Source of the DNA: Nepenthes gracilis
Taxonomy: Eukaryota > Streptophyta > Magnoliopsida > Caryophyllales > Nepenthaceae
Reading direction: 5' to 3'
Assembly: GCA_033239525.1 (NCBI GenBank)
Contig: BSYO01000022.1
Coordinates: forward strand, 13,030,923 to 13,094,922
DNA length: 64,000 bases
Within the stretch, counting starts at the first letter, position 1. Each line of letters opens with the position of its first letter. Made by a program: the position numbers and the translations under genes. Below are positions 40,301-49,300 of the stretch, piece after piece. The notes under the pieces were generated by a model. The model had not been told where the DNA came from. It made no database searches and worked only from the letters and a program-made list of their open reading frames with translations.

Positions 40301-42281
40301 ATACAACACTCCACTAACTGCCCCATCCCTATAATGACTTGACACCATAATTCCTACTAAGGCATGAACCATGTCATAATTTTTCATTAACTCATGAGTC
40401 TTGAATGAACTGCCAAGACTTACCCATGTTGAAGTAATTGTGCCAAAAAATGGATCAAAATTTCTAAGGTATGGAGGCAAAAATCAACTCTAGCACCCAA
40501 TTATGCCTTTGCCTAAGCTAATTGGATCATACATGGGAAAATCTATTAGGTTATGCAAATTAAGTCCATTTATGTTAATCAAGTATAAAAGCCTTCTAAG
40601 CATGCCTAGAAAAGTATTGAAATCAAAGTTTGACTTGCACTTAGAAAAATGATATCACACTTCTAACGTACGAATAACATGTGATTCCAATCTGAAGCTC
40701 ATAGCTTGAGTCATTATCTCCTGAATCACTTAACGGTTTTGTCTCTAGACATAGTTAGTATAAATGCCTATCTCGCGGGGTTCTTGTGGATTTGGTACGT
40801 AATTTTGAGAGATTTTAGACGTGTTGAACAACTTATGAACACAAGTTGAATCGCTCCACAATTTTACTTGAGCCTGGCATGAAGTTTAGGTGGACTCATC
40901 GACCAACTTCACTCTAGCCATTATTCGTGCGAGAAACTCATCCTTTTACTTCAATTAATTATAATCCCAAAACTTATTTCGAGGCACAAGACATAATAAT
41001 AATAAAATAATAGATCAAAAATACAACTTAATGTCATAAAATTTGCCAATATTGAAAACAGACCTAATGAGACGGAATTTTGCTCTTTATGTTCTGCATT
41101 AGAATTGGTAATCAACAATTAAACCTAATTGGATATGAGCTGTAGGAGAAAAGAGGAGAGACACTATATGTTTCCTTGACATTGCGATGTTGAAAATACC
41201 CTTACTTTTAAATGCTCAAGAATAACACCTACTTATTTTAGCACCCCCTCTCATGCTAGAGCATAGATTTTATCACGTGTTGCTTATTGCAAAGAACTTC
41301 AATTGAAACTTCACTTAGAGATTTGTAAAAATGTCTAAAAAATGTGTTGTCCTACTCTTCCCATTGTTGTACTTCAATATTTGTTGTCCCAGCAAATATT
41401 TTTCCTTGTCCTTTAGTCAAGAACTTTTGCTTAACCCACCAAATTTTGATAAAGAGATAACCTAGTTCAATACGTTTTCTTGTTGCGTAAAAGATTAAAT
41501 TTTTGGCCATGGCTATTGTGGATATATTGAAGTATCAAATTGTTGTAGGACCTTTGTTACTGTTTAAGATCTGCAATGGTCCTTCTTGGCTTAATTGCTT
41601 TATAAGTGGCATCCATGGCAGCAATGTATATTCAGTTTCATCTAAGGAAGAGCAGCTAATTTTTGGTTTTTTAGAACAGCAGTACAAACAATACAAGAAA
41701 ATTAAAAAAATCATTAGAATTCAGCCAGTCTCTTTGGGTGTCTCATGACCAAAGGCATGCCAAAGTTTAATTTTATCAAACTACAGTGGAATTTTTTTAA
41801 TAAAAAAAAGAAGAATATTATGGACAGGCAAATTGTTATGCAAATATGACACAGACCAAATAGCTTAGGATGTTTTCCTATGTCGGATTGCTGGATGAGC
41901 TAATAACTTAGTCTTTCTGGGCTGATATTTTCAGCACTGTCATTTTTCCATTCCCCATAGATATTTTGGCTTTATATCCATACCAAAATTTCGATGCGTA
42001 AACTATTGTATTCTGAGTAAGAATTTAGTGGTTCATTGCCCATAGCTGATGTTTTCATGACTAATTGGTGGCAGTACAAATCACAAACAAGTGAAGCCAC
42101 TCGGAGCATGGGACGCCAAGAATTTGATACCATTCTTTCTTACATGGTCGACGTGGAACCTAATATATGGTTGCCCATTCGCCTGGTTGAAGGCAGACTT
42201 TGCAGAGAGATCAAAGCAAATCTCTCGAGTATTAGAGAAGAAGCTCAGAGATCAAAGCAGCACGCTCCTCCAGCCGGTTAA
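22303..42281 (+). CDS. SRPBCC / polyketide cyclase-like lipid-binding protein, three exons
   Basis: Member of the START-like SRPBCC superfamily (COQ10/cyclase-dehydrase type), closest in memory to Arabidopsis At4g01650; the ligand is unknown. Exons 22303-22800, 36719-36886 and 42075-42281 are all phase 0 with GT-AG borders and join to 290 codons. Residues 1-78 are Ser/Ala-rich and few are acidic, compatible with a plastid transit peptide; 79-90 are acidic. The fold starts near residue 104 (ISIQVIKLGNRSRR), then VWDILTDYERLADFIPGL, exon 2 GLKFTAKGIIDCYE and IEGDFLTFKGKW, and exon 3 VEPNIWLPIRLVEGRL with a terminal EIKANLSSIREEAQR helix. This covers the whole family domain and the usual length. 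Introns of 13.9 and 5.2 kb are filled with transposon remains, but the exons are undamaged. At4g01650 and the PAT18 gene At4g01730 are, as I recall, close neighbours in Arabidopsis, which fits conserved local order. Confidence 0.92.
23150..23400. repeat. Degenerate short tandem repeat in intron 1
   Basis: The words AAAAAGGCAGAAT.AAGCC.AATTACAT and AACTAGGA.AAAT recur about every 75-80 bases (near 23213, 23288 and, weaker, 23337). It lies in the first intron of the SRPBCC gene. No coding potential was seen. Confidence 0.45.
24150..24340 (-). mobile_element. hAT transposase C-terminal remnant
   Basis: Minus-strand reading gives DCWNANEHTFHVLGSIAWDL and, after a frame shift, LPISTGSFKSVFSASDRVVDE. 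These resemble the hAT C-terminal dimerisation signature (WWK..S.RFP.LS..ARDIL.IP.ST..SE..FS..GRV.D), with several key residues changed. About 400 bases to the left, GC-richer sequence with repeated GGCC/GCCC words (23696-23840) recalls the ends of Ac-like elements. No terminal inverted repeats or 8-bp duplication were found. Confidence 0.55.
25486..26880 (-). repeat. 3' LTR (minus orientation) of the Tat-type element
   Basis: Position and composition fit an LTR: it follows the antisense ORF, starts TGTGAG at the left, and holds a minus-strand TATAAATA box at 25838-25845. The partner LTR is missing, so the right border is a guess. Between about 26635 and 26695 a unit of about 18 bases (CCGAGAACTCCCT and variants) occurs three times in tandem. 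Open frames of 111-171 codons on the minus strand here have no domain signal and are probably chance. Confidence 0.55.
25838..25845 (-). promoter_or_regulatory. TATA box of the Tat-type LTR promoter
   Basis: Reads ACTATAAATACATT around the site on the minus strand, a good plant TATA consensus in the expected part of the LTR. It would start transcription about 30 bases to the left, near 25805-25810, running leftward. Confidence 0.5.
26980..29066 (+). pseudogene. Antisense ORF of the Tat-type element (putative gypsy-type transposon domain)
   Basis: Plus-strand ORF opposite in direction to gag-pol. It starts MAPRVKDIVFSLSPASFDAI and has SLPDGFITVYDVHIKGGLRF and RELGILPCRLQPNA. This is the pattern of the plant 'putative gypsy type transposon' family (GGLRFPLP...L...LGI.P.QL.PNAWR). 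It continues past stops with a Lys-rich basic tract, a SSSDDDD acidic tract and a coiled-coil-like helix (ELESFKATGEVNE, KGKIASLEDTLKLQQ). It ends in a Pro/Ser/Gly-rich tail at 29066. Stops near 27341, 27439, 27598 and 27866 make it a pseudogene. AATAAA at 29151-29156 is a plausible poly(A) signal on the same strand. The function of this ORF class is unknown. Confidence 0.75.
29664..33351 (-). pseudogene. pol of the Tat-type element: protease, RT, two RNase H, integrase
   Basis: Protease: VFIDNGSSRNLLY (33300-33350) with the DxGS-type active site. RT: CMDFTDLNKACPKDSFPLP (32480-32547) and catalytic YVDD at 32236-32247. First RNase H-like domain at 31574-31900 (TETRYP-type region read as DAETRYPHTEK). 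Second RNase H at 30950-31420: LHMDGSSMKDGIGAGIV, NNTAEYEALLAGL and SDSELVVNQI supply the D-E-D residues. Integrase: NPQSNGQVEVVNR and ETPFSLCYRVEAVIPVE (30015-30257). The end is WNAAHLKKYYQ with TAA at 29664. A run of nine or more T at 32281-32290 coincides with a frame shift in RT, and other shifts and stops occur. The protein is dead, but every domain except gag is recognisable. Confidence 0.9.
33475..34268 (-). pseudogene. Putative plant transposon protein ORF where gag is expected
   Basis: Begins with ATG at 34268 (MSGSRKSSTHKSID) and reads, with shifts and one stop, PDHFISPEAEAPF, HWEPVLTGL, LQITSDVIARILGLP, NPDYPY, RRLVVSCIILTNIF, LPSHFYSHILSHFNTR and LIQRLLAGFGL. These match my memory of the plant family annotated 'putative plant transposon protein', not a capsid with a CCHC knuckle. 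It lies immediately upstream of the protease in pol orientation. It may be a domain swapped into the gag position or the remains of another element. Confidence 0.6.
34400..35520 (-). pseudogene. Ty1/copia gag and protease fragment
   Basis: Minus-strand reading from right to left gives KELLVHTDGSDPTP, then LSIQDYFYRFQNLWIEFTD and NLMNRDHSPPLD of the plant copia gag (UBN2-type). Next is an intact CCHC knuckle, CNYCKKSEHIIKEC (34788-34830), and a protease start LVDSRSTNHM in which the active DSG has become DSR. A 35-bp tandem duplication lies at 35236-35305. Integrase and RT are absent. It abuts the Tat-type element, so one truncated the other or a deletion joined them. Confidence 0.8.
35521..36718. 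other. Rest of SRPBCC intron 1, nothing clear
   Basis: Probably the 5' leader and LTR remains of the copia fragment on the left, then ordinary intron sequence up to the acceptor at 36717-36718. No LTR pair, open frame or RNA gene could be supported. Confidence 0.35.
37070..37700 (-). repeat. Truncated LTR-like repeat, copy A
   Basis: Shares its left part with copy B (GGCATTTAGACC.ACAAA, GAGGGG.TGAAT, AACAATTTGTAA, GAATACAATATTT, GAAAACCC.CCAGG). Its right end (ATAAAATTTGGCAATACTTAGA) also matches copy B, but the middle is missing. It lies in intron 2 of the SRPBCC gene. Minus orientation is inferred from copy B. Confidence 0.6.
37795..39018 (-). repeat. Copia-like LTR, copy B, minus orientation with PPT
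   Basis: On the minus strand the LTR starts TGTTATATC at 39018 and is directly preceded by the purine tract AAATGGGGAGAT (39019-39030), the classic polypurine tract plus LTR start of copia elements. Further purine tracts on the same strand follow at about 39320-39380, including one reading AAAAAGGGGGAGAG. Multiple tracts of this kind before the 3' LTR are a known Sirevirus habit. The right part of this LTR is shared with 40640-41065. Confidence 0.65.
39019..40640 (-). mobile_element. Probable non-coding interior of the Sirevirus-like copy
   Basis: Lies between LTR copy B and the partial copy C. Apart from the purine tracts near copy B there is no recognisable polyprotein. Open frames of up to 85 codons (e.g. 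40223-40480, minus) have no family motif. The less AT-rich patch at 39630-39970 is unexplained. Confidence 0.4.
40640..41065 (-). repeat. Partial LTR, copy C
   Basis: About 400 bases align with 38590-39010. Shared words include TTGAG..ATTATCTC, GACATAGTTAGTATAA-type, TGTTGAACAAC.TATGAA, ACAAGTTGAAT, AACTCATCCTTTTA and ATAAAATTTG.CAATA. The left portion is absent, so this is a truncated partner, not a full second LTR. Confidence 0.6.
41245..41750 (-). pseudogene. 3' end of another minus-strand copia (RNase H end plus PPT)
   Basis: A minus-strand purine tract (GAGAGGGGGTGC, ending at about 41246) is followed leftward by an LTR-like start TGCTAAAATAAG. To its right, broken minus-strand frames give IAAMDATYKAIK and, after shifts, words resembling the copia RNase H tail (KVLD, ADVLTK-like and L..KL positions). 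The match is loose. The plus-strand 81-codon frame at 41503 is the shadow of this. Confidence 0.4.
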
Positions 42282-43159
42282 AGATCATATCACTAACATT
42301 AGAAGTACGCAAACTAGTTGTTTGATATTCGATTGCCCTCTCCCCCTTAGTAAGGTAAATGCCTTTTCTTTTATTGAGTTAATAATAAATAAATATGGAC
42401 CCAACTTTAGCTTATCCTAAAGTATTGTTTACTAATCGGAAATCGCCTTTCAGATAAAAGAACTCTGTCAAATTTAATTCAAACGAATGTTTTGACTAGT
42501 TGGGTTTATGAGGGTAATTTTGGACTCAAAAATATTAAGATTAATTCTAATAGTATATTCAGGATTAAGTATAGCGTTTTAAAGTTTCACGCATAGGAGA
42601 AAAGGGATCCTGAATCGAGGGACAATAATCTCAAGATTACGAATTTTCTACTATTCTAATCGTGGAGGTGGATCGCTACCATGTGATTCTTATGTATTAT
42701 TGTATATTCAATTTTCTTATATCTTTTTTGTTGATATGGGTAGAAAAACGAGTTTGGGGTTACCATTCCTCCGAGGAAAATGTTGATTTTATTCTATTCA
42801 ATTATAGCCGCCTGATTAATATTAAACTGTAGATATTTTTTTTTTTAGTTGAGTATCTTTTTTTTAAAAAATAATATAGTTGTTAGATTAATGTCAAATG
42901 ACTGTGATTGGAAGATATTGAATGAACTTATCTTTTAGAGGAATAATGTCCCCGAAGGTGTTAAAAAACTAGAAGATTTCTAATTACGATTCGATTGGGT
43001 GCTTTATCTTTAGAAAAAGGAAAGATATATAAATATATAATATACGTAAAGTATATTTATATAATTTAAATAATTATTTAATTTTTATAATCTATTCATT
43101 TAAATTTAAATTTTGACTGTTATGTGTGATGATCAAATGAGTCCTAAAAAACATAAAAT

Positions 43160-43190
<31 letters not shown>

Positions 43191-43340
43191 TGGTGGAGAT
43201 AAGAGTGCAACAACCGCGACCACACAACAGCCTGTCTCACCCGTAAACATGATTACTCAGGGGGACAAGCTGAAGAAAATGATCGATCTCTAAATCAGAA
43301 AGCACTACCGGGGAAGAGTGCGAAATCGTTCCATTAAAGG
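42282..43340. other. Intergenic region between the SRPBCC and PsbP-like genes
   Basis: Holds the 3' UTR of the SRPBCC gene and the promoter/5' UTR of the PsbP-like gene. It is AT-rich to about 43150, then carries a GA microsatellite and less AT-rich leader sequence. No extra gene is supported. Confidence 0.45.
43160..43190. repeat. GA microsatellite in the 5' region of the PsbP-like gene
   Basis: A run of AG dinucleotides interrupted once by AAAG, about 150 bases before the ATG. GA/CT repeats at this distance are common in plant 5' UTRs and core promoters; a regulatory role is inference. Confidence 0.6.
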
Positions 43341-46300
43341 ATGGCTGCCACAGCCATGCACTTGCGGCTTCATATCTGCGACTTGAAATTCCTTCTGGCC
43401 GTCGGGAGAGGTCCCAACCTCTGCTTCAATCAAATAATCCCTCTCTCTTGTCTGAGCCCATTATTTCACTCACTCTAACTTACATCTTGCACGCGTGGAT
43501 TCCTACAGGCACCACCGCAAAGATAACTACTGCTAGAAGCCAACCTGTTCTCTGCTGTGAGAAGACTGAAAATCAGCAGCCAGAGAATCAGTTTCCTGCC
43601 GCATCACTTTTATCGTATCACTCCTCCAATCCAAGGATACTGTCGAGTACCAGACGAGAGGCTACGTTGCAGCTGGCCTTCGCTGCCTCCTTTCATCTTG
43701 CTATTCTTTTGCCCGCACAGGCTTTTGATGGTATTATTGCCTCCTCCCTCCCACTTCTTATCTATTGTCTCTCCTTAGCCGTGAATTAGTAAGCGTAATG
43801 TGTGTATCCTTCTGTCAATTTTTTTAACTAATGCTGCTGCTGCTATTACAATGTTTAAGATTCAGACTTCCCAGAGGGTTTTCGTGTTTACTCGGACAGT
43901 GTCAACAAGTATACGATTTTCGTTCCTGATGGTATGCCATCTGATTCATTAGACCTTTCAATCAGTAATACCATGAAGAGGATCAGTACACCGTTTTTCG
44001 TAAAAGAGAACGCATGAATGTCGGGTAATTTCTACAGTGTGCATTACTATTCTTGTTAAGGATCCATTTTATGCGCATATCTCGTAAATGTGGTAGATAT
44101 ATACTGCTACCATCTTCATTCTGGCCTATATTTTTCCGGAATTTGTTTGTTACGGATTGTGTCTAGTGCACTTAAATTAGGTTCTTCTCGTAATTATTCA
44201 GATAAGCCATGTGTTAATCTCCTATACGTCACAGTCACAGTCACAGTTATAATCGAAGGAACATATGTAAGGCAAGTTTGGACAATAGCCCATTTTGTGC
44301 TTGCGAATGTTGGATTGCTATGTATGTATGTACAATTATCATGCATTTCACCTTCTGTTGGCAATCCAAGCAAGCCCATTAGACCGTAGCTAATACACTC
44401 CAGCTATGTAACTGGTTGAGCATGAGTCAAGATTGCAGTTAGGTGACACTGCTGCTTCAAGCTAAAGCATAGATTCTGAAAATAGTAAAGAAAGGAAGTT
44501 TTAATGCAGACTGGCAAGTTGGTTCAGGGGAAGGTAATGGGATCAAATCAATCACTGCATTTTATCCTGAGGAAGCTTCTTCTTCAAACGGTAAAAACAA
44601 GCACCTTGATCTGGTGGACATAACCATCTTTCTTTCTTAATTATTGTCGAGAATGATTCATGACATGCATTCACATCTGCAGTCAGTGTAGTAATCACTG
44701 GGCTTGGTCCTGATTTTACCAGACTGGAATCCTTTGGCAAAGTTGATGCTTTTGCAGAAAACCTTGTGAGTATCTTCGCCAATTTTCTCGCCCCACTTCT
44801 CAGAGGATTATGCCCTAGTGCTACCTAATATCAGCAGTGGGCCTGTCTAGTAAAGTGTGGCCCTTGTTGGGAGTTAAAAAAAAAAAAAAGAATATTTTGA
44901 TGGTTGAATGTCATTTCCCACAAGTAAATGGACGAGTTATGTTCATTCAATCTTACTAATTAGTTGCATTGTTAAGTTTTTATTTGTTACCTATAAAAGC
45001 AGATGTTTTCCTATGTTCTATTCGTAAATTAAGGAAAAGCATTTAAATATTACTCTTCTTTTGTCCTTTTGACGAAAGGGTAGTAACCCTTGTGCCTTTT
45101 TTGTTTATGTGTTTGGAGTTAGTAAACTCATAAAGCCACATATCCCTACAATTTGGTATTAGAGCCTAGATTAGTTGTGGCCTACAGTCTATTACCGCCC
45201 CAAGTTCAAAAATTGATATAAGAGAAATGAGGATTGGTGCAATCAAATGGAAGCACTATTTGGTTTGCAGGATGTGACATCCTGGATTTTTCATATTTTC
45301 CCACCTATATAATATGTTGGAAATGATTTTTGGTGCATAAATTTGGGTTCTTTAATTTTTATACTTTGGGTATATTTCAGGATGTTATTAGGAGATAACT
45401 ATCTCATTTACCAGATCTAAATAATTTGAGGATTGTTATTTTGTAATTTATAAAAATTATAGTGAACCCAGAATAATTATTATGAGGTACTTAATTACTG
45501 CCTATCTTAACTAATATCTAAATAAATCTTACATTAGTTAAGGTGACCTGTTTAGGCAGAGTTTGGCAACTAGTGTGCATGAGATGGCTTATGCTTTTAT
45601 TATTTCTTAACATATTGATTAGTAGGTAGTATTGCATATATTTTGGGACATGCTTATAATAACATTATTTTAAGTTTGAGATTTAAATAACTTGAAATTT
45701 TTTATTTTAGGGTCTATGAAAATTTTAATAAACTCAGAATTATTATTTGGGTACGTAAATATTCTCAACTATTATATACATGTATATATATAGGTGTGTG
45801 TGTAAGATAAAAATTGAAAAAGGACAAGCATGGCATATTAGAGGTTATCCAAACTATATAATATAATATTAAATACTACTTAAATATATATATATATATC
45901 AAAAGAGAGGATAAGTATGGAGACTGGCAGAGGTAGTAAGAGGAAGGGCACATTATATAAGTCCCTTGCTTCATGTGGTGTAGCCTGCGCAACAGGCACG
46001 AATTGAGAGAGAGAGAAAGGGAGAGAGTAAGGAGGGAAAAGAGAATGAAAAACAGAGGAGAAAGAAGAGGGTTTGGTAATAATTTCGAGTAAGTAATTAT
46101 GTAATCTTTCACTCGTTCTATACTTCTGATCTTGTAGTTTTATAAATTATTGTCCACAATTGTTGAAAGTCTCCATTTGAATCATATTTGATGAAAACCT
46201 GAAGGATGTCCAGAGTTTGGGTTTTGATGGAATTTTTATAAATTTGAGTTGATTTGTTATTATGGACTGAATTTTTGGTGTTCAATAGTTTCATCGAGGA

Positions 46301-49300
46301 ATCATGTGATGCTTTTATAATCTGTGAGTAATAGAAATTGGTGGATGAGTCTAATTTAATCACAACGTTGAATTCAAAAATGAAGATGAAAAACAGAGCC
46401 TGATAAATCTGGAAATTAGGGGAAATAAGCTTTAATGTGTTAATTGATTCCATAGTGTATCAATGCTTCTATGCTGAAAATTGAGCGTTAACCTTGGTTT
46501 AATTTATGTCTTACTGTTGAATTTTGGTAAAACTTTTGCAGCATTCTGTTCTTGTTCCTAGGAGACGTTTCTGTGTGTGTGAATTAAGGAAGGAGAAAGA
46601 ATAGTTAAATATATTCGCTATCGGTTTGGGGAAAAAAAAGATATAATAACTAATTGTATTAGTGGGTTCTTTAGTGAAAATGAAACAATTGTATATTTAA
46701 TTGGGAGGTAAGTTTTTTTTAAATTAATTTGTTATATTGAAAGTGTTGGGAAATAATTTTCCATGAGTACATTTTTGGTGACCCAATATAATTTTCCATG
46801 AAAGAGTAGTTAAATATATTCATTATCAGTTTGAAAAAAAAAGATATAATAATTAATTGTGTTAGAGAGTTCTTTAGTGAAAATGAAACATTTAAATATT
46901 TAATTGGGAGGTAAGTTGTTTTAAATTAATTTGTTATATTGAAAGTGTTGGGAAATAATTTTCCATGAGTACATTTTTGGTGACCCAATATAATGAATAA
47001 GGTTTTACTCATTTATTTATGGATGTTGTAAATAATAATTATGGGAATATCAAGTAACAGATTTTAATCATTTCATTGGGAGACTAATTTAATCTCACGG
47101 AAGTGGATTTAGCTTTGGTATTGGGACTAGATAATGACATCTTAGGCTATGTTGAGATATTATTGATTCCTAGATGTCTTTGTTTGATAATCTTTGTATA
47201 CATTGTTCTATTATAGCATTTACATCTTTAAAATGATTGCAATCATCATAGTATTAATTTATGATCCTTATGATCTTATTAGCGTTTCCTCACTTTCTTA
47301 TATGATCCTATCATATTTTCCTTAACATTTCCAAATTTGGTAGGATGTTATAAATAACTACATGTGAAGAATACATAAAATTGACAGTGTATCGATCCTA
47401 GATATTCCATATTGTAATCTAATGTAGTATGATACTTCATTCTATATTCCATGGATAAGGTTGAGGAAGATGTGTGAAGACACTAGCATATCTGGATGTA
47501 TGGGCACTGAGGTACATTAGTGTAGTTCGCATTTTCCAATATCGAGGCCATTTTGATAGTCTCAAGGATGGATATTTATGTAGTGTATTTTCCTATGGAA
47601 CCTAGGAGTATTATAATATAATATGAGCAAACCAATATGATCCTTGTAGATGTTTCTTGTTGAGATTTTTAGTTATGATATGTGCATGTATAAAATCCTA
47701 GAACTTTTGTTTATATTACATTTCATATGATGTAATTGACATATTATATTTTGTATCTAGCACTTGGTGTTCGTGAGTTATTATTGTGTTATTATGAGTT
47801 TCTTGGATTTTATTGACCTCTATTATCGTTGGATTTCCTAATTATGGTATTACTTGCGGGACATTTGACTCATTTACTGTTTGTTTTCCTGTCTATTTCA
47901 GATTGGCCTATAGGTGGTCATGTCTTTTATAGAGTAACTTGGATTTGAAACTCTTAGTGGATTTTTCTTTATTGTTGATAGTTGTGTAAGCTTTTATAGC
48001 TTTATTTGTGATAATCTCAGATAGTACTTCATATGTATAAATTGTATAATGAAAAATGGAGAAGAATGTTGATGGGATTAATATAAGTTTAGGACGATAT
48101 TTCTGTTGTCACAGTTATGCAGGTTAGTAAAATTCACTGTCATTATCTGAAAATTTTATGGTTGTTTAGTGAAAGTTGTGACATTTGTGGTATCAGAGCA
48201 TGATTTTGGGACTTAATAGAACTTTTGTGGATTTTGATTCTTCTTTTGGAGCATGGTTTTGGGAGTTAGCAAATTTTTGGAGGATTTTGGTTCCGATTTG
48301 AGAGTATAATTTGGGATTTTATAGTATATTTGCAGATTTTTATTCCATTTTTGGGGATTAATTTCTGTTGGTGCTATCTTTTGATTGACAATTTACATGT
48401 TGGAGAATTAAGTTTGTATCAAATATGGAGTACAATCTGAATTTTGTGTCATTTCAATGAGTATGCATGGGTGAAATTGAATTGTTTAAAATAGGTGCAG
48501 ATGAAAATTCTGGGGATGACTTTTGGGTAAAAAAAAGAAGAAGAAGAAGAAGGAGAACCGTACCTGATCATCGCCTGTGATCAGTTGGGTGCTAATAATG
48601 ATGGTCCATGACAGTGGTTGAGCTATAAGAGATGAAGTATAGTGAGATATGAAAATTATGTTTGGTATGACTAATAAAAGCTAAGACTTTTGATTTAGTA
48701 CATGTGAAAATTGGATTAGTATGTTGGTGAAATATTCTCTTTAGGTGACCAAGTTGATTAAGGTAGTGATACTGGAGAATTTGTATAACTTTGGATTATA
48801 GTTTGAGGTAAGTCTGCCAAGACATTAGTGAAAAGATTAATCAAGTTTGGTAACTATATATATGAGTAAAATGTGAGAATATTTTATTGCCATGCGTTAC
48901 GTAATAGTTTGGAAATTTGTGTAGAAATATATGTGGAAGTCATGTAATTCCATGTTGAGAGGCATAAAGGAAAATTATAAGGTCATTGATAAGAATCATG
49001 TATGAATTATTATTTGAAGCAGTATATCAGGAAATTTATTTTCATGTTGTGAATTATTATTTGATAAGAAGTATTGATGAAGAAATATTTAAAAAAAATG
49101 CAAGATGTTGTGAAAAAAATGATATGATTAAATGGTGTAAAAAAACATAATGTATCATATTATCAATGCATAAATTGGTGAATAGACTTATATGGTGCAT
49201 ATAAAAAAAATTATTGTGCGGTGTTATGGAGTAGAAGCAACAATCTTGGGTGTTTTATAATATGATTTTAATAAGTTGAGCAAAACTTGTGTAAGTGATT

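Noticed and set aside
43141..43200. GAGA-factor binding site for PPD4
   Set aside because: A GA microsatellite is visible, but there is no direct evidence of a bound factor; kept only as a repeat.
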